Below the pieces are notes generated by a model. It saw only the letters and a program-made list of their open reading frames with translations, was not told the origin of the DNA and searched no databases. DNA of 64,000 nt from Sporosarcina ureilytica (lineage in GTDB: Bacteria; Bacillota; Bacilli; Bacillales_A; Planococcaceae), in the NCBI RefSeq assembly GCF_001753205.1, contig NZ_CP017560.1, positions 1,426,001 to 1,490,000 on the forward strand, written 5' to 3'. The position numbers and the translations under genes are program-made. Of this stretch, positions 49,909-58,808 are shown in pieces; within the stretch, counting starts at the first letter, position 1; each line of letters opens with the position of its first letter.

Positions 49909-50736
49909 ATGAAAGGAAAATACACAATTACCTCTATCTTATCGGCATTACAAGTTCCCCGTTCAAACTATTATAGATGGCTTGGCGAAGAGCGTGAGAA
50001 ATCACTTTCAACCAAAGAAGAGGCAATCATTGAACTGTGCAAGAAAACTAAGTATCGCTATGGACACAGAAAAATTAAAGCTCTGTTAAAGAAAGAATAT
50101 GGGATTAGATTAAATCGTAATACGGTTCAATCAATCATGCAAAAGCATAATGTACAATGTCGTGTTAAGCCTAAAAGAAAATGGAAGTCACAAGGTGAAA
50201 CAGTCGTAATCAGACCTAATCTGCTTAATCGTCATTTTACTGCAAGTGCACCAAATGAGAAGTGGGTAACTGATATTACCTATATTCAATATGGTAGTAA
50301 AACAAAATATCTCTCCACTATTATGGATTTATATAATAATGAAATTGTAGCCTACAAATTGTACGATCATCAACAGACATCCCTTGTCATCGATACCCTT
50401 AAGGGGGCATTAGAAGCCCGCAACAACCCTGAAGGAGTTATCATTCATTGCGATCAAGGTACCGTGTACACATCATACGCATTCCAAGATTATGTAACGG
50501 CAAATCATCTGGTATGCAGTATGTCACGGAGAGGGAATTGTTGGGATAACGCAGTTATAGAATCGTTCCACTCAAGCTTGAAATCTGAAGAGTTTCAGTA
50601 TGTTAAATTCAATTCACTTAGTAATGCAGAAGTCACTAAACGCGTCACTGACTATTTAAATTATTATAATGAAGAACGTATTCAGGAAAAACTAGGCTAC
50701 CTTTCACCAAGAGAATATTTTGTAGAAGCAGCCTAG
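49909..50736 (+). CDS. IS3 family transposase OrfB (DDE integrase core)
   Basis: A 275-residue frame from its internal ATG; in vivo it is mostly made as the OrfAB fusion. The rve core is complete: WVTDITYI (first Asp), IIHCDQGTVYTS (second Asp) and SRRGNCWDNAVIESF (Glu), followed by the YNEERIQEKLGYLSPREY ending typical of the IS150 group. The N-terminal part (RSNYYRWL, KYRYGHRKIKALLKKEYG) is the HTH_21 domain. No inactivating change was seen, so the element may be mobile. Confidence 0.92.
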   Translation: MKGKYTITSILSALQVPRSNYYRWLGEEREKSLSTKEEAIIELCKKTKYRYGHRKIKALLKKEYGIRLNRNTVQSIMQKHNVQCRVKPKRKWKSQGETVVIRPNLLNRHFTASAPNEKWVTDITYIQYGSKTKYLSTIMDLYNNEIVAYKLYDHQQTSLVIDTLKGALEARNNPEGVIIHCDQGTVYTSYAFQDYVTANHLVCSMSRRGNCWDNAVIESFHSSLKSEEFQYVKFNSLSNAEVTKRVTDYLNYYNEERIQEKLGYLSPREYFVEAA

Positions 50737-50782
50737 CGACTGTTGTTTTATACGTGTCTCAAATCGATATGTCAGTCTAGAG

Positions 50783-51045
50783 GGATGTCAGAAAAGATAG
50801 CAACACCTAGAAAGGATTCACCACCTTTAAATGTTCCTCCCAGAACATTAGGGATTGGCGGTAATCAAACAGGTCTCTATCCAATAGAATCACCTGGTGG
50901 ATGGCAGTTAATTGGCAGTACCCCTTTGAGATTGTTTCGACCAGAGAATGAAGTTTCTCCAAGTCTGCTACAAGCAGGGGATAAAGTTAAATTTAAATCT
51001 ATTGATATAAAAGAATATAATTCTCTATTAAATGGTGCATTATGA
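50783..51045 (+). pseudogene. pxpB: 5-oxoprolinase subunit PxpB, 3' part
   Basis: The C-terminal 87 codons: MSEKIATPRKDSPPLNVPPR, then GIGGNQTGLYPIESPGGWQLI, the conserved PxpB end. It continues directly from the 5' part after the GAG duplication. The stop overlaps the pxpC ATG (ATGA). It has no ribosome binding site of its own. Confidence 0.92.
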
Positions 51046-52028
51046 TTACTATATTAGAACCTGGACTACTTACAAGTGTACAAGACTTAGGAAGAAAAGG
51101 ATATCAAAAGCAAGGGGTGATTGTGAGCGGTGTCATGGATGAGTATGCGCATATTGTAGCCAATTTACTTGTAGGAAATGAAGTAAGTAAACCAACAATT
51201 GAAATAACTATCTTGGGACCTTCTATTCAATTTGAAGAGGATTTGCTCATTGCTATATGTGGTGGGGACTTCACTCCTATGATTGGGGATAGGCAAGTTG
51301 CGCTATGGCGTCCAGTCTTTGTGAAAAAAGGAAGTTTATTAAAATTCGGGTACTCCAAAAGTGGTTGCCGAGCTTATATTTCCATAGCGGGTGGTTTCGA
51401 TTTATCAAAAGTGATGGGAAGTAAATCTACTTATCTAAGAGCTGGGATAGGCGGATATAAAGGTAGGCGCTTAATGCATGGCGATCAGATAAAAGTAGAG
51501 AAATGTGGCTTCTTATCACAAAAAATAATTGAAGATATAAAAGTGGACAACTTGTCATTTAATGTAACTGATTGGTATGTTAGACCCTATTCAGATACAT
51601 GCAACAATAATATATCAGTGATTATTGGAAGACAATTTGATTGTTTCACAAAGGAAAGTCAAGATAGTCTGTTTAACCAACCCTTTAAAATATCCGCCGA
51701 TTCCGACCGAATGGGGTATCGATTAAAGGGCCCAATTCTTAAGGCAAAGAACAAAAGAGATATGATTTCTGAAGCTACCAGTTTTGGTGCAATTCAGGTA
51801 CCTCCAGGAGGTGATCCTATAGTATTATTAGCAGATCGACAGACTGTAGGAGGTTATCCAATGATTGCACAAATAATAAGAGTCGATTTACCGAAGTTTG
51901 CACAATTGAAACCAGGAGAAAAAGTGTGTTTTAATAAGATTTCTTTAGAGGAAGCACAATCTCGATTTTTAGAAAGAGAAATTGGTTTATATCAATTTAA
52001 AAAATCAATAGACTTAAAGTATTTATAA
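51042..52028 (+). CDS. pxpC: 5-oxoprolinase subunit PxpC (KipA-like)
   Basis: A 328-residue biotin-dependent-carboxyltransferase-like protein. Signature segments: [21 protein letters not shown] near the N-terminus, [20 protein letters not shown] in the middle, [11 protein letters not shown] and [15 protein letters not shown] in the C-terminal half. With PxpB and PxpA it hydrolyses 5-oxoproline to glutamate using ATP. The ATGA overlap with pxpB implies translational coupling, so the IS in pxpB may also lower its expression. pxpA starts 11 bases downstream. Confidence 0.9.
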   Translation: MITILEPGLLTSVQDLGRKGYQKQGVIVSGVMDEYAHIVANLLVGNEVSKPTIEITILGPSIQFEEDLLIAICGGDFTPMIGDRQVALWRPVFVKKGSLLKFGYSKSGCRAYISIAGGFDLSKVMGSKSTYLRAGIGGYKGRRLMHGDQIKVEKCGFLSQKIIEDIKVDNLSFNVTDWYVRPYSDTCNNNISVIIGRQFDCFTKESQDSLFNQPFKISADSDRMGYRLKGPILKAKNKRDMISEATSFGAIQVPPGGDPIVLLADRQTVGGYPMIAQIIRVDLPKFAQLKPGEKVCFNKISLEEAQSRFLEREIGLYQFKKSIDLKYL

Positions 52029-52039
52029 GGGGGGATTTA

Positions 52040-52810
52040 ATGAAAGTTATAGATTTGAATTGTGATATGGGAGAGAGTTTTGGTGCTTATACGATAGGTA
52101 ACGATGAAGGAATCCTAGATTATATAACTTCGGCTAATATTGCTTGTGGTTTTCATGCTGGGGATCCAGCTACTATGAAAAAAACAGTAAGAAAGGCTAT
52201 GGAAAAGAACGTTGGCCTAGGTGCTCATCCTGGATTACAGGACTTGGTAGGTTATGGCAGAAGAGAAATGGATATTTCACCAGAAGAAGTGTATGACATT
52301 GTTGTTTATCAAATTGGGGCATTATATGGGTTTGTAAAGTCGGAAGGTGGCAAGTTACAACATGTTAAACCTCATGGTGCACTATATAATATGGCTGCTA
52401 GAAGCGCATCCTTATCTGAAGCAATAGCGGAGGCAGTCTATAAGATTGACCCAGAATTAATCTTGTTTGGTCTTTATGGTGGAGAATTAGTAACAGCTGG
52501 GAAAAAAATAGGCTTGAGAACAGCGAAAGAAGTATTTTCTGATCGTACTTATCAAGATACTGGGAAATTAACGCCGAGAAAAGAAGTAAGTGCAATAATT
52601 AGTGATAAAGATAAAGCTGCTCGGCAAGTAATTCGAATGGTTAGAGAAAGTAAAGTAATGTCTCTTCAGGGAGCAGATGTCCCAATAGAAGCGGAAACAA
52701 TTTGTATTCATGGAGATCATGATAATTCACTTGATTTTGCTAGTTACCTTTCAAAGGCATTACGTGAAGCGGGTATTGAAGTTAGTGCAATAAGTAAATT
52801 TCTAAAATAG
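52040..52810 (+). CDS. pxpA: 5-oxoprolinase subunit PxpA (LamB/YcsF family)
   Basis: A 256-residue protein with the LamB/YcsF signatures [37 protein letters not shown], and [13 protein letters not shown], all of which line the active site of the TIM-like barrel. It supplies the hydrolytic part of 5-oxoprolinase. ATG 52040 follows AAGGGGGG by six bases. Together with the TRAP genes downstream it suggests uptake and use of 5-oxoproline or a related cyclic compound. Confidence 0.92.
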   Translation: MKVIDLNCDMGESFGAYTIGNDEGILDYITSANIACGFHAGDPATMKKTVRKAMEKNVGLGAHPGLQDLVGYGRREMDISPEEVYDIVVYQIGALYGFVKSEGGKLQHVKPHGALYNMAARSASLSEAIAEAVYKIDPELILFGLYGGELVTAGKKIGLRTAKEVFSDRTYQDTGKLTPRKEVSAIISDKDKAARQVIRMVRESKVMSLQGADVPIEAETICIHGDHDNSLDFASYLSKALREAGIEVSAISKFLK

Positions 52811-52829
52811 AAGGTGGAATTGATTCATC

Positions 52830-52904
52830 ATGAATACAAAATCGGAAAAGCCATCGCTTATTGACAGGATAAGAAAGCGCTCTCAATTCGCTTTCTATTG
52901 TTAA
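52830..52904 (+). CDS. possible 24-aa peptide or leader
   Basis: ATG-to-TAA frame MNTKSEKPSLIDRIRKRSQF and four more residues, between pxpA and dctP. It contains a perfect hairpin GAAAGCG/CGCTTTC (52872-52896). No good ribosome binding site. It may be a regulatory leader or a remnant. Confidence 0.2.
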   Translation: MNTKSEKPSLIDRIRKRSQFAFYC

Positions 52905-52991
52905 TCGATGAGCAATATATAATACAACTATAAGGAGGGTCGAGGTAGTGTAATAGAATGTGGTGCGAAAAATTATAAGGGGGAGTCAAAG

Positions 52992-54035
52992 GTGAAAAAA
53001 CAAATGACACTTGCAGCATCGGTATTATCTTTATTCTTGGTGTTAGCTGGTTGTGGTAATGACGACTCAAGTAGTAGTGATGCAGGAAAAGACGCAGGAG
53101 GATCTGCTGAGTCAGTAAGCTGGGTAGCAAACTCAGTATACCCTGACAGCAACCATAATGGTGAAGGATTGAAAGAATTCGCTGAAAAGCTTGATGAAGC
53201 AACAGACGGACAAGTGAAATTAGAGGTGCAGCTTGGGGGAGCTCTTGGCTATGAAGGACCTGAACTTTTATCTGCGGTACGTGATAATGCAGTTCCCGTA
53301 TCAGATATGTTAACAAGTGGTGTAGCAGGTGATGAGCCTTTATTCGAAATCGTTACGTTGCCATTCTTGGTGCAAAGCTTTGATGAAGGAAAAATCCTGA
53401 ATGATATCGCACGTCCATACTTTGATCAAATAGCTGAAGAAAAGTGGAATCAAAAGATTCTTTATGTTGCTCCTTGGCCAGCTGCAGGGTTCTGGACAAA
53501 GAATGAAGTGAAGTCTTTGGAAGACATGAAAGGCTTGAAGATGCGTACGTATGATAAAAACGGTGCATTAGTAGTAGAAGCTGCTGGTGGTACACCTCAT
53601 CCACTGCCGTTCAGTGAAGTATATTCCTCATTGTCGACTGGTGTAATTGACTCTGTATTGACTTCTACTCCAACAGCGGTAGATGCGAAGTTCTGGGAAG
53701 TTCTTGATTACTACGTACCTGCTAACGTAACAATGGCAACAAACTTTGTTTCTGTTAACTTAGATGAGCTGAATAAGTTGGATAAAGAGACACAGGAAAA
53801 AGTCATCAACGCAGGTAAAGAAATGGAAGAAAGAATGTGGCAACTTGGTGCTGAGCTGGATAAAGAAAAAGAAGCGATTGTTAACGAAAATGGAATCACG
53901 ACGCTTGAGCCAAGTCAGGGGTTTATGGATAACTTAGCCGAAGTTACTGAACACATTAGACAGGAATGGTTGAAGGGCGCGCCGACTGAAGCACAGGAAA
54001 TTATAGAAAAATTCAATAAAGAAGTAGGGCGTTAA
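52992..54035 (+). CDS. dctP: TRAP transporter solute-binding lipoprotein, DctP family
   Basis: A 347-residue binding protein. The signal peptide ends in lipobox LAGC with C21, followed by a Ser/Gly/Asp linker. The fold shows the DctP features: GALGYEGPELLSAVRDNAV, LPFLVQSFDEG, and LEDMKGLKMRTYDKNGA with the conserved Arg that binds the ligand carboxylate, then GGTPHPLPFSEVYSSLSTGV. GTG 52992 follows GGGGGAG. It captures an organic acid outside the cell. It lies 180 bases after pxpA on the same strand and is the first of three TRAP genes. Confidence 0.9.
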   Translation: MKKQMTLAASVLSLFLVLAGCGNDDSSSSDAGKDAGGSAESVSWVANSVYPDSNHNGEGLKEFAEKLDEATDGQVKLEVQLGGALGYEGPELLSAVRDNAVPVSDMLTSGVAGDEPLFEIVTLPFLVQSFDEGKILNDIARPYFDQIAEEKWNQKILYVAPWPAAGFWTKNEVKSLEDMKGLKMRTYDKNGALVVEAAGGTPHPLPFSEVYSSLSTGVIDSVLTSTPTAVDAKFWEVLDYYVPANVTMATNFVSVNLDELNKLDKETQEKVINAGKEMEERMWQLGAELDKEKEAIVNENGITTLEPSQGFMDNLAEVTEHIRQEWLKGAPTEAQEIIEKFNKEVGR

Positions 54036-54142
54036 TCCACTTCCTTTTATTTGATAGAAAGATCTTGGCGAAATATTCATAATGCCAAGAGCTTTCTATT
54101 GAATTTTAATAGTTCCGTTAACGCAGAAAGGGGACAGTCAGT

Positions 54143-54682
54143 ATGAGAAGATATATACGGACCATCGATGCGACTTCTCAATTTTTTGGGATTCTTGCCG
54201 GTATATTTATAATGGCAGGCGTCGTTTTGGTAGTTGCTGAGCTTGTCGTTCGGAACATATTCAACGGCACACTCTATATTACTCAAGAATACACGGCGTA
54301 TTTCATGGTTGCAACCACCTTTTTCGGTCTTGCTTACACGCTGAAAGAAAGTGGTCATATCAGACTTGAGTTTTTATACAGAGTGGTGCAGTCGGGAAAA
54401 TCGCGGGCCCTCCTGGAAATTTACGCTTTATTGGTCGGACTTATTTTATTTATTATTATTACGTACACTACAACGGATTTCTTTTTGGATGCCGTTGCAT
54501 CGGACAAACGTTCTATGCAAATTTCCAAAACGATGCTTGCTATCCCTCAATTTGCTATGCCCCTTGGCTCTTTGTTAATTTCCCTCCAATTTACTGCGGA
54601 AATTGCAAAATGCATATTGCAGATTAAAACGAATGATTACGGCAAGATGCAGGAAGAAGAAATTGATATACTAGGCCGTTAA
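54143..54682 (+). CDS. dctQ: TRAP transporter small permease, DctQ family
   Basis: A 179-residue membrane protein with four hydrophobic segments, as usual for DctQ. The EYTAYFMVATTFFGLAYTLKE segment and the following GHIRLEFL are typical. It couples to DctM. GAAAGGGGAC precedes the ATG. The gene lies between dctP and dctM with short spacers and no terminator. Confidence 0.88.
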   Translation: MRRYIRTIDATSQFFGILAGIFIMAGVVLVVAELVVRNIFNGTLYITQEYTAYFMVATTFFGLAYTLKESGHIRLEFLYRVVQSGKSRALLEIYALLVGLILFIIITYTTTDFFLDAVASDKRSMQISKTMLAIPQFAMPLGSLLISLQFTAEIAKCILQIKTNDYGKMQEEEIDILGR

Positions 54683-54715
54683 ATAACATATGTACGAAGA
54701 GAAGGGGGACTAGCC

Positions 54716-56008
54716 TTGAGTTTAGCTGTTGTATCAATCACGTTAATAGCTCTTTTAGTACTATTCTTAGGTAGTACCATATGGGTGGGCGTTTCGCTGT
54801 TCCTTGTAGGAATTGGCGGTCTGACGTTCTTTACAAGTAGCCCCCCGATGACCATCATGAATAATATACTTTGGAATAATACCAATAGTTCCACGATGCT
54901 TGCCCTACCATTATTTATATTGATGGGAGAAATTTTATTCCGCAGTAAAATCTCTGAGAATCTGTTCAAAGGATTGACGCCTTGGATTAGTTTCCTGCCT
55001 GGCCGTTTGATTCACGTTAATATCGCGGCGAGTAGTTTATTTGCTGCAGTAAGCGGCTCTTCTGCTGCTACGACTGCGACAGTAGGTAAGATTACAATTC
55101 CTGAATTATCCAAACGTAATTACGACCGGTCATTGAGCTTAGGATCACTTGCGGGAGCAGGTACGCTTGGCTTTCTGATCCCTCCAAGTATGATGATGAT
55201 TGTTTACGGGATTGTGGCAGATGTTAGTATCGGTAAGCTGTTTATAGCGGGAATTGTTCCCGGAATTATCCTAGCGACTGGATTGAGTGGATATATCATT
55301 ATCAGATGTTTAATTAATCCGAGTCTGGCACTGGGAGATGAAAAGTATTCTTGGACGTACCGGTTCAAGACATTGCCCTTGATTTTGCCTGTAATTATTC
55401 TAATTGCCCTTGTTTTAGGAAGTATCTACTCTGGATGGGCTACTCCAACCGAAGCGGCTTCTGTAGGCGTTGCAGGTTCTTTGGTTTTTGCCTTATTCTC
55501 ACGTACTTTAACAATCAGTGTTTTTAAGGAAGTATTACTCGCCACGGTGAAGACGAGTACGATGATTATGCTAATCGTTGCGGGAGCATCGTATCTGTCA
55601 GTCGTAGTAGGCTATTTGAACATGCCTGCCAAGCTGACTTCTTTTGTTTCAGAATTAGGATTATCAAGTTATATGCTGATTGTCATCTTAACCATCATGT
55701 ATGTTATTTTAGGTACCTTACTGGACGGTTTCTCAATGATTGTTATGACGATGCCATTGGCGTTGCCTTTAATTACCGCTGCAGGCTTTGATCCATTATG
55801 GTTCGGTATCTATATGATCTTTATGATTGAGGTTGCACAGATTACGCCACCGGTCGGATTTAACCTGTTTGTTATTAATGGGATGGTTGAAGAAGATATA
55901 TTAACCATTGCTAGATATGCGATGCCTTCTTTCTTTATCATCTTGCTCATTGTGGCAGTTATTACTGTCTTTCCGGAGATTATTTTATGGCTTCCAAATA
56001 AAATGTAG
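54716..56008 (+). CDS. dctM: TRAP transporter large permease, DctM family
   Basis: A 430-residue permease with about twelve hydrophobic segments. Family marks are ALPLFILMGEILFRS, SSLFAAVSGSSAATTATVG, AGTLGFLIPPSMMMIVYG, SGWATPTEAASVGVAGS, and QITPPVGFNLFV. It forms the sodium-driven transport path. TTG 54716 is the start after GAAGGGGGA. The palindromic repeat at 56112-56164 with its T tract can serve as terminator. Confidence 0.92.
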   Translation: MSLAVVSITLIALLVLFLGSTIWVGVSLFLVGIGGLTFFTSSPPMTIMNNILWNNTNSSTMLALPLFILMGEILFRSKISENLFKGLTPWISFLPGRLIHVNIAASSLFAAVSGSSAATTATVGKITIPELSKRNYDRSLSLGSLAGAGTLGFLIPPSMMMIVYGIVADVSIGKLFIAGIVPGIILATGLSGYIIIRCLINPSLALGDEKYSWTYRFKTLPLILPVIILIALVLGSIYSGWATPTEAASVGVAGSLVFALFSRTLTISVFKEVLLATVKTSTMIMLIVAGASYLSVVVGYLNMPAKLTSFVSELGLSSYMLIVILTIMYVILGTLLDGFSMIVMTMPLALPLITAAGFDPLWFGIYMIFMIEVAQITPPVGFNLFVINGMVEEDILTIARYAMPSFFIILLIVAVITVFPEIILWLPNKM

Positions 56009-56452
56009 AGGATGAAACCTGAATGGCGAGTGTATAATGGAATGATTAGAATTATTTTAGGTACCTTTTTTAATCTTCCAAATGAGCCACATCCACTAGC
56101 TAATGATTTTTGGTACCAGGTTCCAACACAATTTCGAATTGTTTGGGAACCTGGTACCTTTTTTCATCGCTTTATACAATTGTATTGTATTATCAGAATA
56201 TTGTCTTGCGCAGGCACCTTTCGCTAAAAAATGAAAGTACATGATAATTTAACAATATGAAAGAAGAAGCCTTTTTGTATAAGTGAATTAGCTGGTTTCT
56301 TTTGAGTTTTTATCCCAAAACATAAATTGTCACAGTTATATCTGACTCAGGTACCTTTCACTTCAATCAATAGACTAAAAAAGCCCAAACTTTTTTAGTC
56401 TGGACAATTTTAATCGTACATATTTGTATTGTGTTAAGCTCTTCGTTTGATT
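56009..56452. other. intergenic region with repeats
   Basis: About 440 bases, no gene. It contains palindromic repeat 2 (56112-56164), a MITE-type end CGCAGGCACCTTTCGCT at 56207-56223, and a second possible small element with ends ATGAAAGTACATG (56230) and CAGGTACCTTTCACTT (56347-56362). Confidence 0.5.
56112..56164 (+). repeat. 39-bp palindromic repeat, copy 2, extended and with T tract
   Basis: The core is 56116-56154. The stem is lengthened by GGTA/TACC to about 20 paired positions and is followed by six T, so it can terminate the TRAP operon. Confidence 0.8.
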
Positions 56453-56881
56453 TCAATATTCACCGATATTATCTTTCATACGACTAAGCATGTCAGATAG
56501 AGATTCTAATTCTTCAGAGGTAAAGTCATGAAGCATTCGGTTTACGAAACCAGTCTTTTCTTTTTTATAACCGATAATTTGTTTACGTCCTTCCTGAGTA
56601 AGGCGAACAAATACCGCTCGATTATCTGTTGGGTTTCTTCGTCTTGTCACCATACCATTTGTCTCAAGTTGTTTTAAGTGACGGGTAACGGCAGCACCGT
56701 CTATATTCACAGCTTTTTGAAGGGCAGATTGATTAATTTCATCTGTATTATAAAGTTGGTACAGTAATTTATAACGTGATTCGCTAATTCCTGTACACCG
56801 TTCAAATTTAGGGCTAATTTGATCATTAAGTCCTTTAAGTAGATGTAAGATTTGTTCCTGATTTGGAAATGAACATCGCAT
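56453..56881 (-). CDS. MarR family transcriptional regulator
   Basis: A 142-residue winged-helix repressor. The recognition region reads NQSALQKAVNIDGAAVTRHLKQLETNGMVTRRRNPTDNRA, with the wing typical of MarR, and the C-terminal helix dimerises. It likely represses the nitroreductase gene upstream on the same strand and itself, since both leaders carry a palindrome with the core ATTGAC-N2-GTCAAT. AGGAGG precedes the start. The inducer is not known; related regulators sense quinones or oxidants. Confidence 0.88.
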   Translation of the reverse strand: MRCSFPNQEQILHLLKGLNDQISPKFERCTGISESRYKLLYQLYNTDEINQSALQKAVNIDGAAVTRHLKQLETNGMVTRRRNPTDNRAVFVRLTQEGRKQIIGYKKEKTGFVNRMLHDFTSEELESLSDMLSRMKDNIGEY

Positions 56882-56924
56882 CAGTTGACCTCCTAAGTGA
56901 TTGCTAGGGTCAATTGACAGAAGT

Positions 56925-56960
56925 GCCTTATATTCATTGACCTGTCAATGAATATAAGGC
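56925..56960. promoter_or_regulatory. perfect 36-bp operator palindrome upstream of marR
   Basis: GCCTTATATTCATTGAC and its exact complement flank a 2-base centre. The inner ATTGAC-CT-GTCAAT (56936-56949) is shared with 57727-57740. A second short palindrome GTCAATTGAC lies at 56909-56918. Confidence 0.75.
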
Positions 56961-57056
56961 AAAAACATCTAATATGCAACCCAAATGAACATGAACTCAG
57001 TTCTAATTGTATTAATCCAAATAAGACATGTTAAGAAGAATTAAACAATTTCTACC

Positions 57057-57695
57057 TTATGTCCATTGTGTAGTCGCCTCGACAGGCAGTCTATAAGATT
57101 TATAACCTTCATTGACAGCTTTACCAATGGTGATTAACATAACCGGAATATAACGATCTTTATCCATTCCGTAAGCCTTAGCAATTTGGTCTTTCTCATA
57201 ACCACCGATTGGATTTGTATCATATCCGTGAGCACGTGCTACTAGCATAAGTTGCATTGAGACAAGACCGGCATCTAGCAGAATGATATCTTTCATTTGT
57301 TCATCAGTTAGATTTTCATACAGTGGCGTTAAAAAGTTCAGTTGAGCTTCTTTAACTTCCTGGGGCATATAGCCAAGTTCAACTGCTGTGCCGTATATTT
57401 CTTCAGCGTAATCAAAATTATTGAGGTCAGCGAAGACAGCGATTACCGCAGACGAGCTCATAACTTTATCTTTGTTAAATCTTGATAGGGGGGCAAGTTT
57501 TTCTTTCCCTTCCTCACTGTCTATGACTAGAAATCGCCAAGGTTGCATGTTAATAGAAGAAGGTGCTGTTGAAGCTTGAGCAATAATTTCACTCATTTCT
57601 TCACGACTAATTTTAACTGAAGGATCGTATTCCTTTATAGAGCGACGACCATATACTATTTCATTGAAATCATTTGTTTTTTGATGTTTTTTCAT
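57057..57695 (-). CDS. NAD(P)H-dependent nitroreductase family protein
   Basis: A 212-residue FMN-dependent oxidoreductase. The N-terminal RRSIKEYDPSVKISREEM and APSSINMQPWRFLVI motifs give the FMN-binding Arg and Ser/Asn residues; LLDAGLVSMQLMLVARAHGYDTNPIGGY is the second conserved block. It reduces nitro-compounds or quinones. It lies directly upstream of the MarR gene on the same strand, with a shared type of operator in front, so it is probably induced together with it. Confidence 0.9.
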   Translation of the reverse strand: MKKHQKTNDFNEIVYGRRSIKEYDPSVKISREEMSEIIAQASTAPSSINMQPWRFLVIDSEEGKEKLAPLSRFNKDKVMSSSAVIAVFADLNNFDYAEEIYGTAVELGYMPQEVKEAQLNFLTPLYENLTDEQMKDIILLDAGLVSMQLMLVARAHGYDTNPIGGYEKDQIAKAYGMDKDRYIPVMLITIGKAVNEGYKSYRLPVEATTQWT

Positions 57696-57723
57696 GATGT
57701 AAGTACTCCCTTTTCATTTTAAG

Positions 57724-57758
57724 TTAATTGACGTGTCAATGATTGATACGTCAATTAA
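57724..57758. promoter_or_regulatory. operator palindrome upstream of the nitroreductase gene
   Basis: TTAATTGACGT and ACGTCAATTAA form perfect 11-bp arms over 13 bases. Overlapping it is ATTGAC-GT-GTCAAT (57727-57740), the same core as at 56936-56949. Confidence 0.7.
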
Positions 57759-57835
57759 TATATGATAGATTCGAGAAATATGCAATACATAAGATCTGTT
57801 CATCGTTATTTTCTTAGGCAACTTTCTCCTAGTTG

Positions 57836-57874
57836 CGAGGTTCCAACACAATTTGGAATTGTTTTAGAACCTGG
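57836..57874. repeat. 39-bp palindromic repeat, copy 3
   Basis: Same core as copy 1 with CGAGG at the left end and a G for C in the loop region. Confidence 0.8.
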
Positions 57875-58085
57875 CACCAAACACTATATAGTCGACATCC
57901 CATAATTCATTTATGAAATTGTAGCGAATTGTCCGAATGGGTACCTAGCAATTAAATGAATTGAGCAAATAAATTCTTCTTTGATTTCATCGTTAAATAA
58001 ACATAATATATACTATTATAGTTCTAGTATTTGCAGAAGAAGTATGAACTAGCAGAATGATTAAATGTTGTACTGGAGGTTTATT

Positions 58086-58349
58086 ATGAATTATAGAATT
58101 TTTAACAAACAAGTATTTGAACAAGCACAGCTACGCTCGGTTTCAGATGTAGCGTTCACCGAGGAAGAACTTCAAATTGGCATGAAGTTAGCAGTTTCTA
58201 AGGAGGATAATACCTTAGCATTGTATTTAGTGGATGTAAACGGTCAGAAGAAATTCGAAGTTCGTTGGGATGATTCGACAGAGCTTTTCGCTGGTTGGAA
58301 TTCCGCTTGGGAAAACTTCACGTGGTGTTTAGACGTCGTGAGTAATTAA
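58086..58349 (+). CDS. hypothetical protein, 87 aa
   Basis: Not recognised. ATG 58086 follows CTGGAGG. The product is small, acidic and soluble (MNYRIFNKQVFEQAQLRSVS at the start, LFAGWNSAWENFTWCLDVV near the end) with several Trp. It stands between two palindromic repeats and is closed by the strong hairpin at 58481-58524. Confidence 0.6.
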   Translation: MNYRIFNKQVFEQAQLRSVSDVAFTEEELQIGMKLAVSKEDNTLALYLVDVNGQKKFEVRWDDSTELFAGWNSAWENFTWCLDVVSN

Positions 58350-58386
58350 TATAATTCTATAAATTTATTTTAATTGATTTTCGGTG

Positions 58387-58425
58387 CCAGGTTCCAACAC
58401 AATTTCGAATTGTTTTAGAACCTGG
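58387..58425. repeat. 39-bp palindromic repeat, copy 4
   Basis: Identical in the core to copy 1. It is bordered by GGTG and AACCTTTCA, resembling the MITE ends. Confidence 0.85.
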
Positions 58426-58480
58426 AACCTTTCATGATTAGGCTTGAATCTGGAGAATCGAAAATATAGATTTACGACAG

Positions 58481-58524
58481 AAAAAGCTTGTCACATGATG
58501 AACATCTGTGACAAGCTTTTTAAT
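58481..58524. terminator. strong bidirectional hairpin terminator
   Basis: AAAAAGCTTGTCACA and TGTGACAAGCTTTTT pair perfectly (15 bp) over an 11-base loop. Confidence 0.8.
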
Positions 58525-58769
58525 TGTTTAGTACATATTTAAAGTGTGATATAATTAACTTACAATTCAAAGTATAAAAAAGAGTTAAACCGACGGGTTG
58601 GGATAAACCTCAAGACCATTGGGACTCCTTTATTATCAATATAGAATATGCATCTAATTTTATTATCTACTTTATTTATTCAATGTCGATTATTTTACTA
58701 GAACAGGGGGAACTCAATGGAAACAAAGTTAAATGATTAAGATATTTTATGGAATAGTGATTTTCGATG

Positions 58770-58808
58770 CCAAGTTCCAACACAATTTCGAATTGTTTTA
58801 GAACCTGG
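58770..58808. repeat. 39-bp palindromic repeat, copy 5
   Basis: Same as copy 1 with CCAAG for CCAGG; followed by TACTTTTTT, so it may also terminate. Confidence 0.8.

Larger units (their letters stand above)
49486..50779 (+). mobile_element. IS3 family insertion sequence (IS150-like), 1294 bp
   Basis: An apparently intact element with orfA, orfB and a frameshift site. The left end starts TGGGCTAAC and the complement of the right end starts TAGACTGAC; further inside, TTGGGACA and TTGAGACA match, with a shared TATAAAACAACA. It is flanked by a 3-bp duplication GAG (49483-49485 and 50780-50782), the size typical of this group. It lies inside pxpB in the same orientation. Confidence 0.92.
57696..58085. 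other. intergenic region between divergent units
   Basis: About 390 bases. It contains the nitroreductase operator (57724-57758), palindromic repeat 3 (57836-57874) and an AT-rich stretch with TATACTATTATA near 58011 that may be a promoter for the next gene. Confidence 0.45.

Noticed and set aside
52861..52890. TTGACA at 52861 as promoter of the TRAP operon
   Set aside because: No -10 hexamer at 16-18 bases; the following sequence is a GAAAGCG hairpin.
56012..56227. 71-codon frame after dctM
   Set aside because: It runs through palindromic repeat 2 and a MITE end; its codons are made by repeat sequence.
58585..58640. Possible T-box or other riboswitch before the aldehyde dehydrogenase
   Set aside because: Only a vague run of paired G/C segments; no T-box sequence or known riboswitch core was found, and it is 330 bases from the gene.
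48408..58808. CRISPR array from the repeated palindromes
   Set aside because: Spacing is irregular (hundreds to thousands of bases), and there are no cas genes or uniform spacers.
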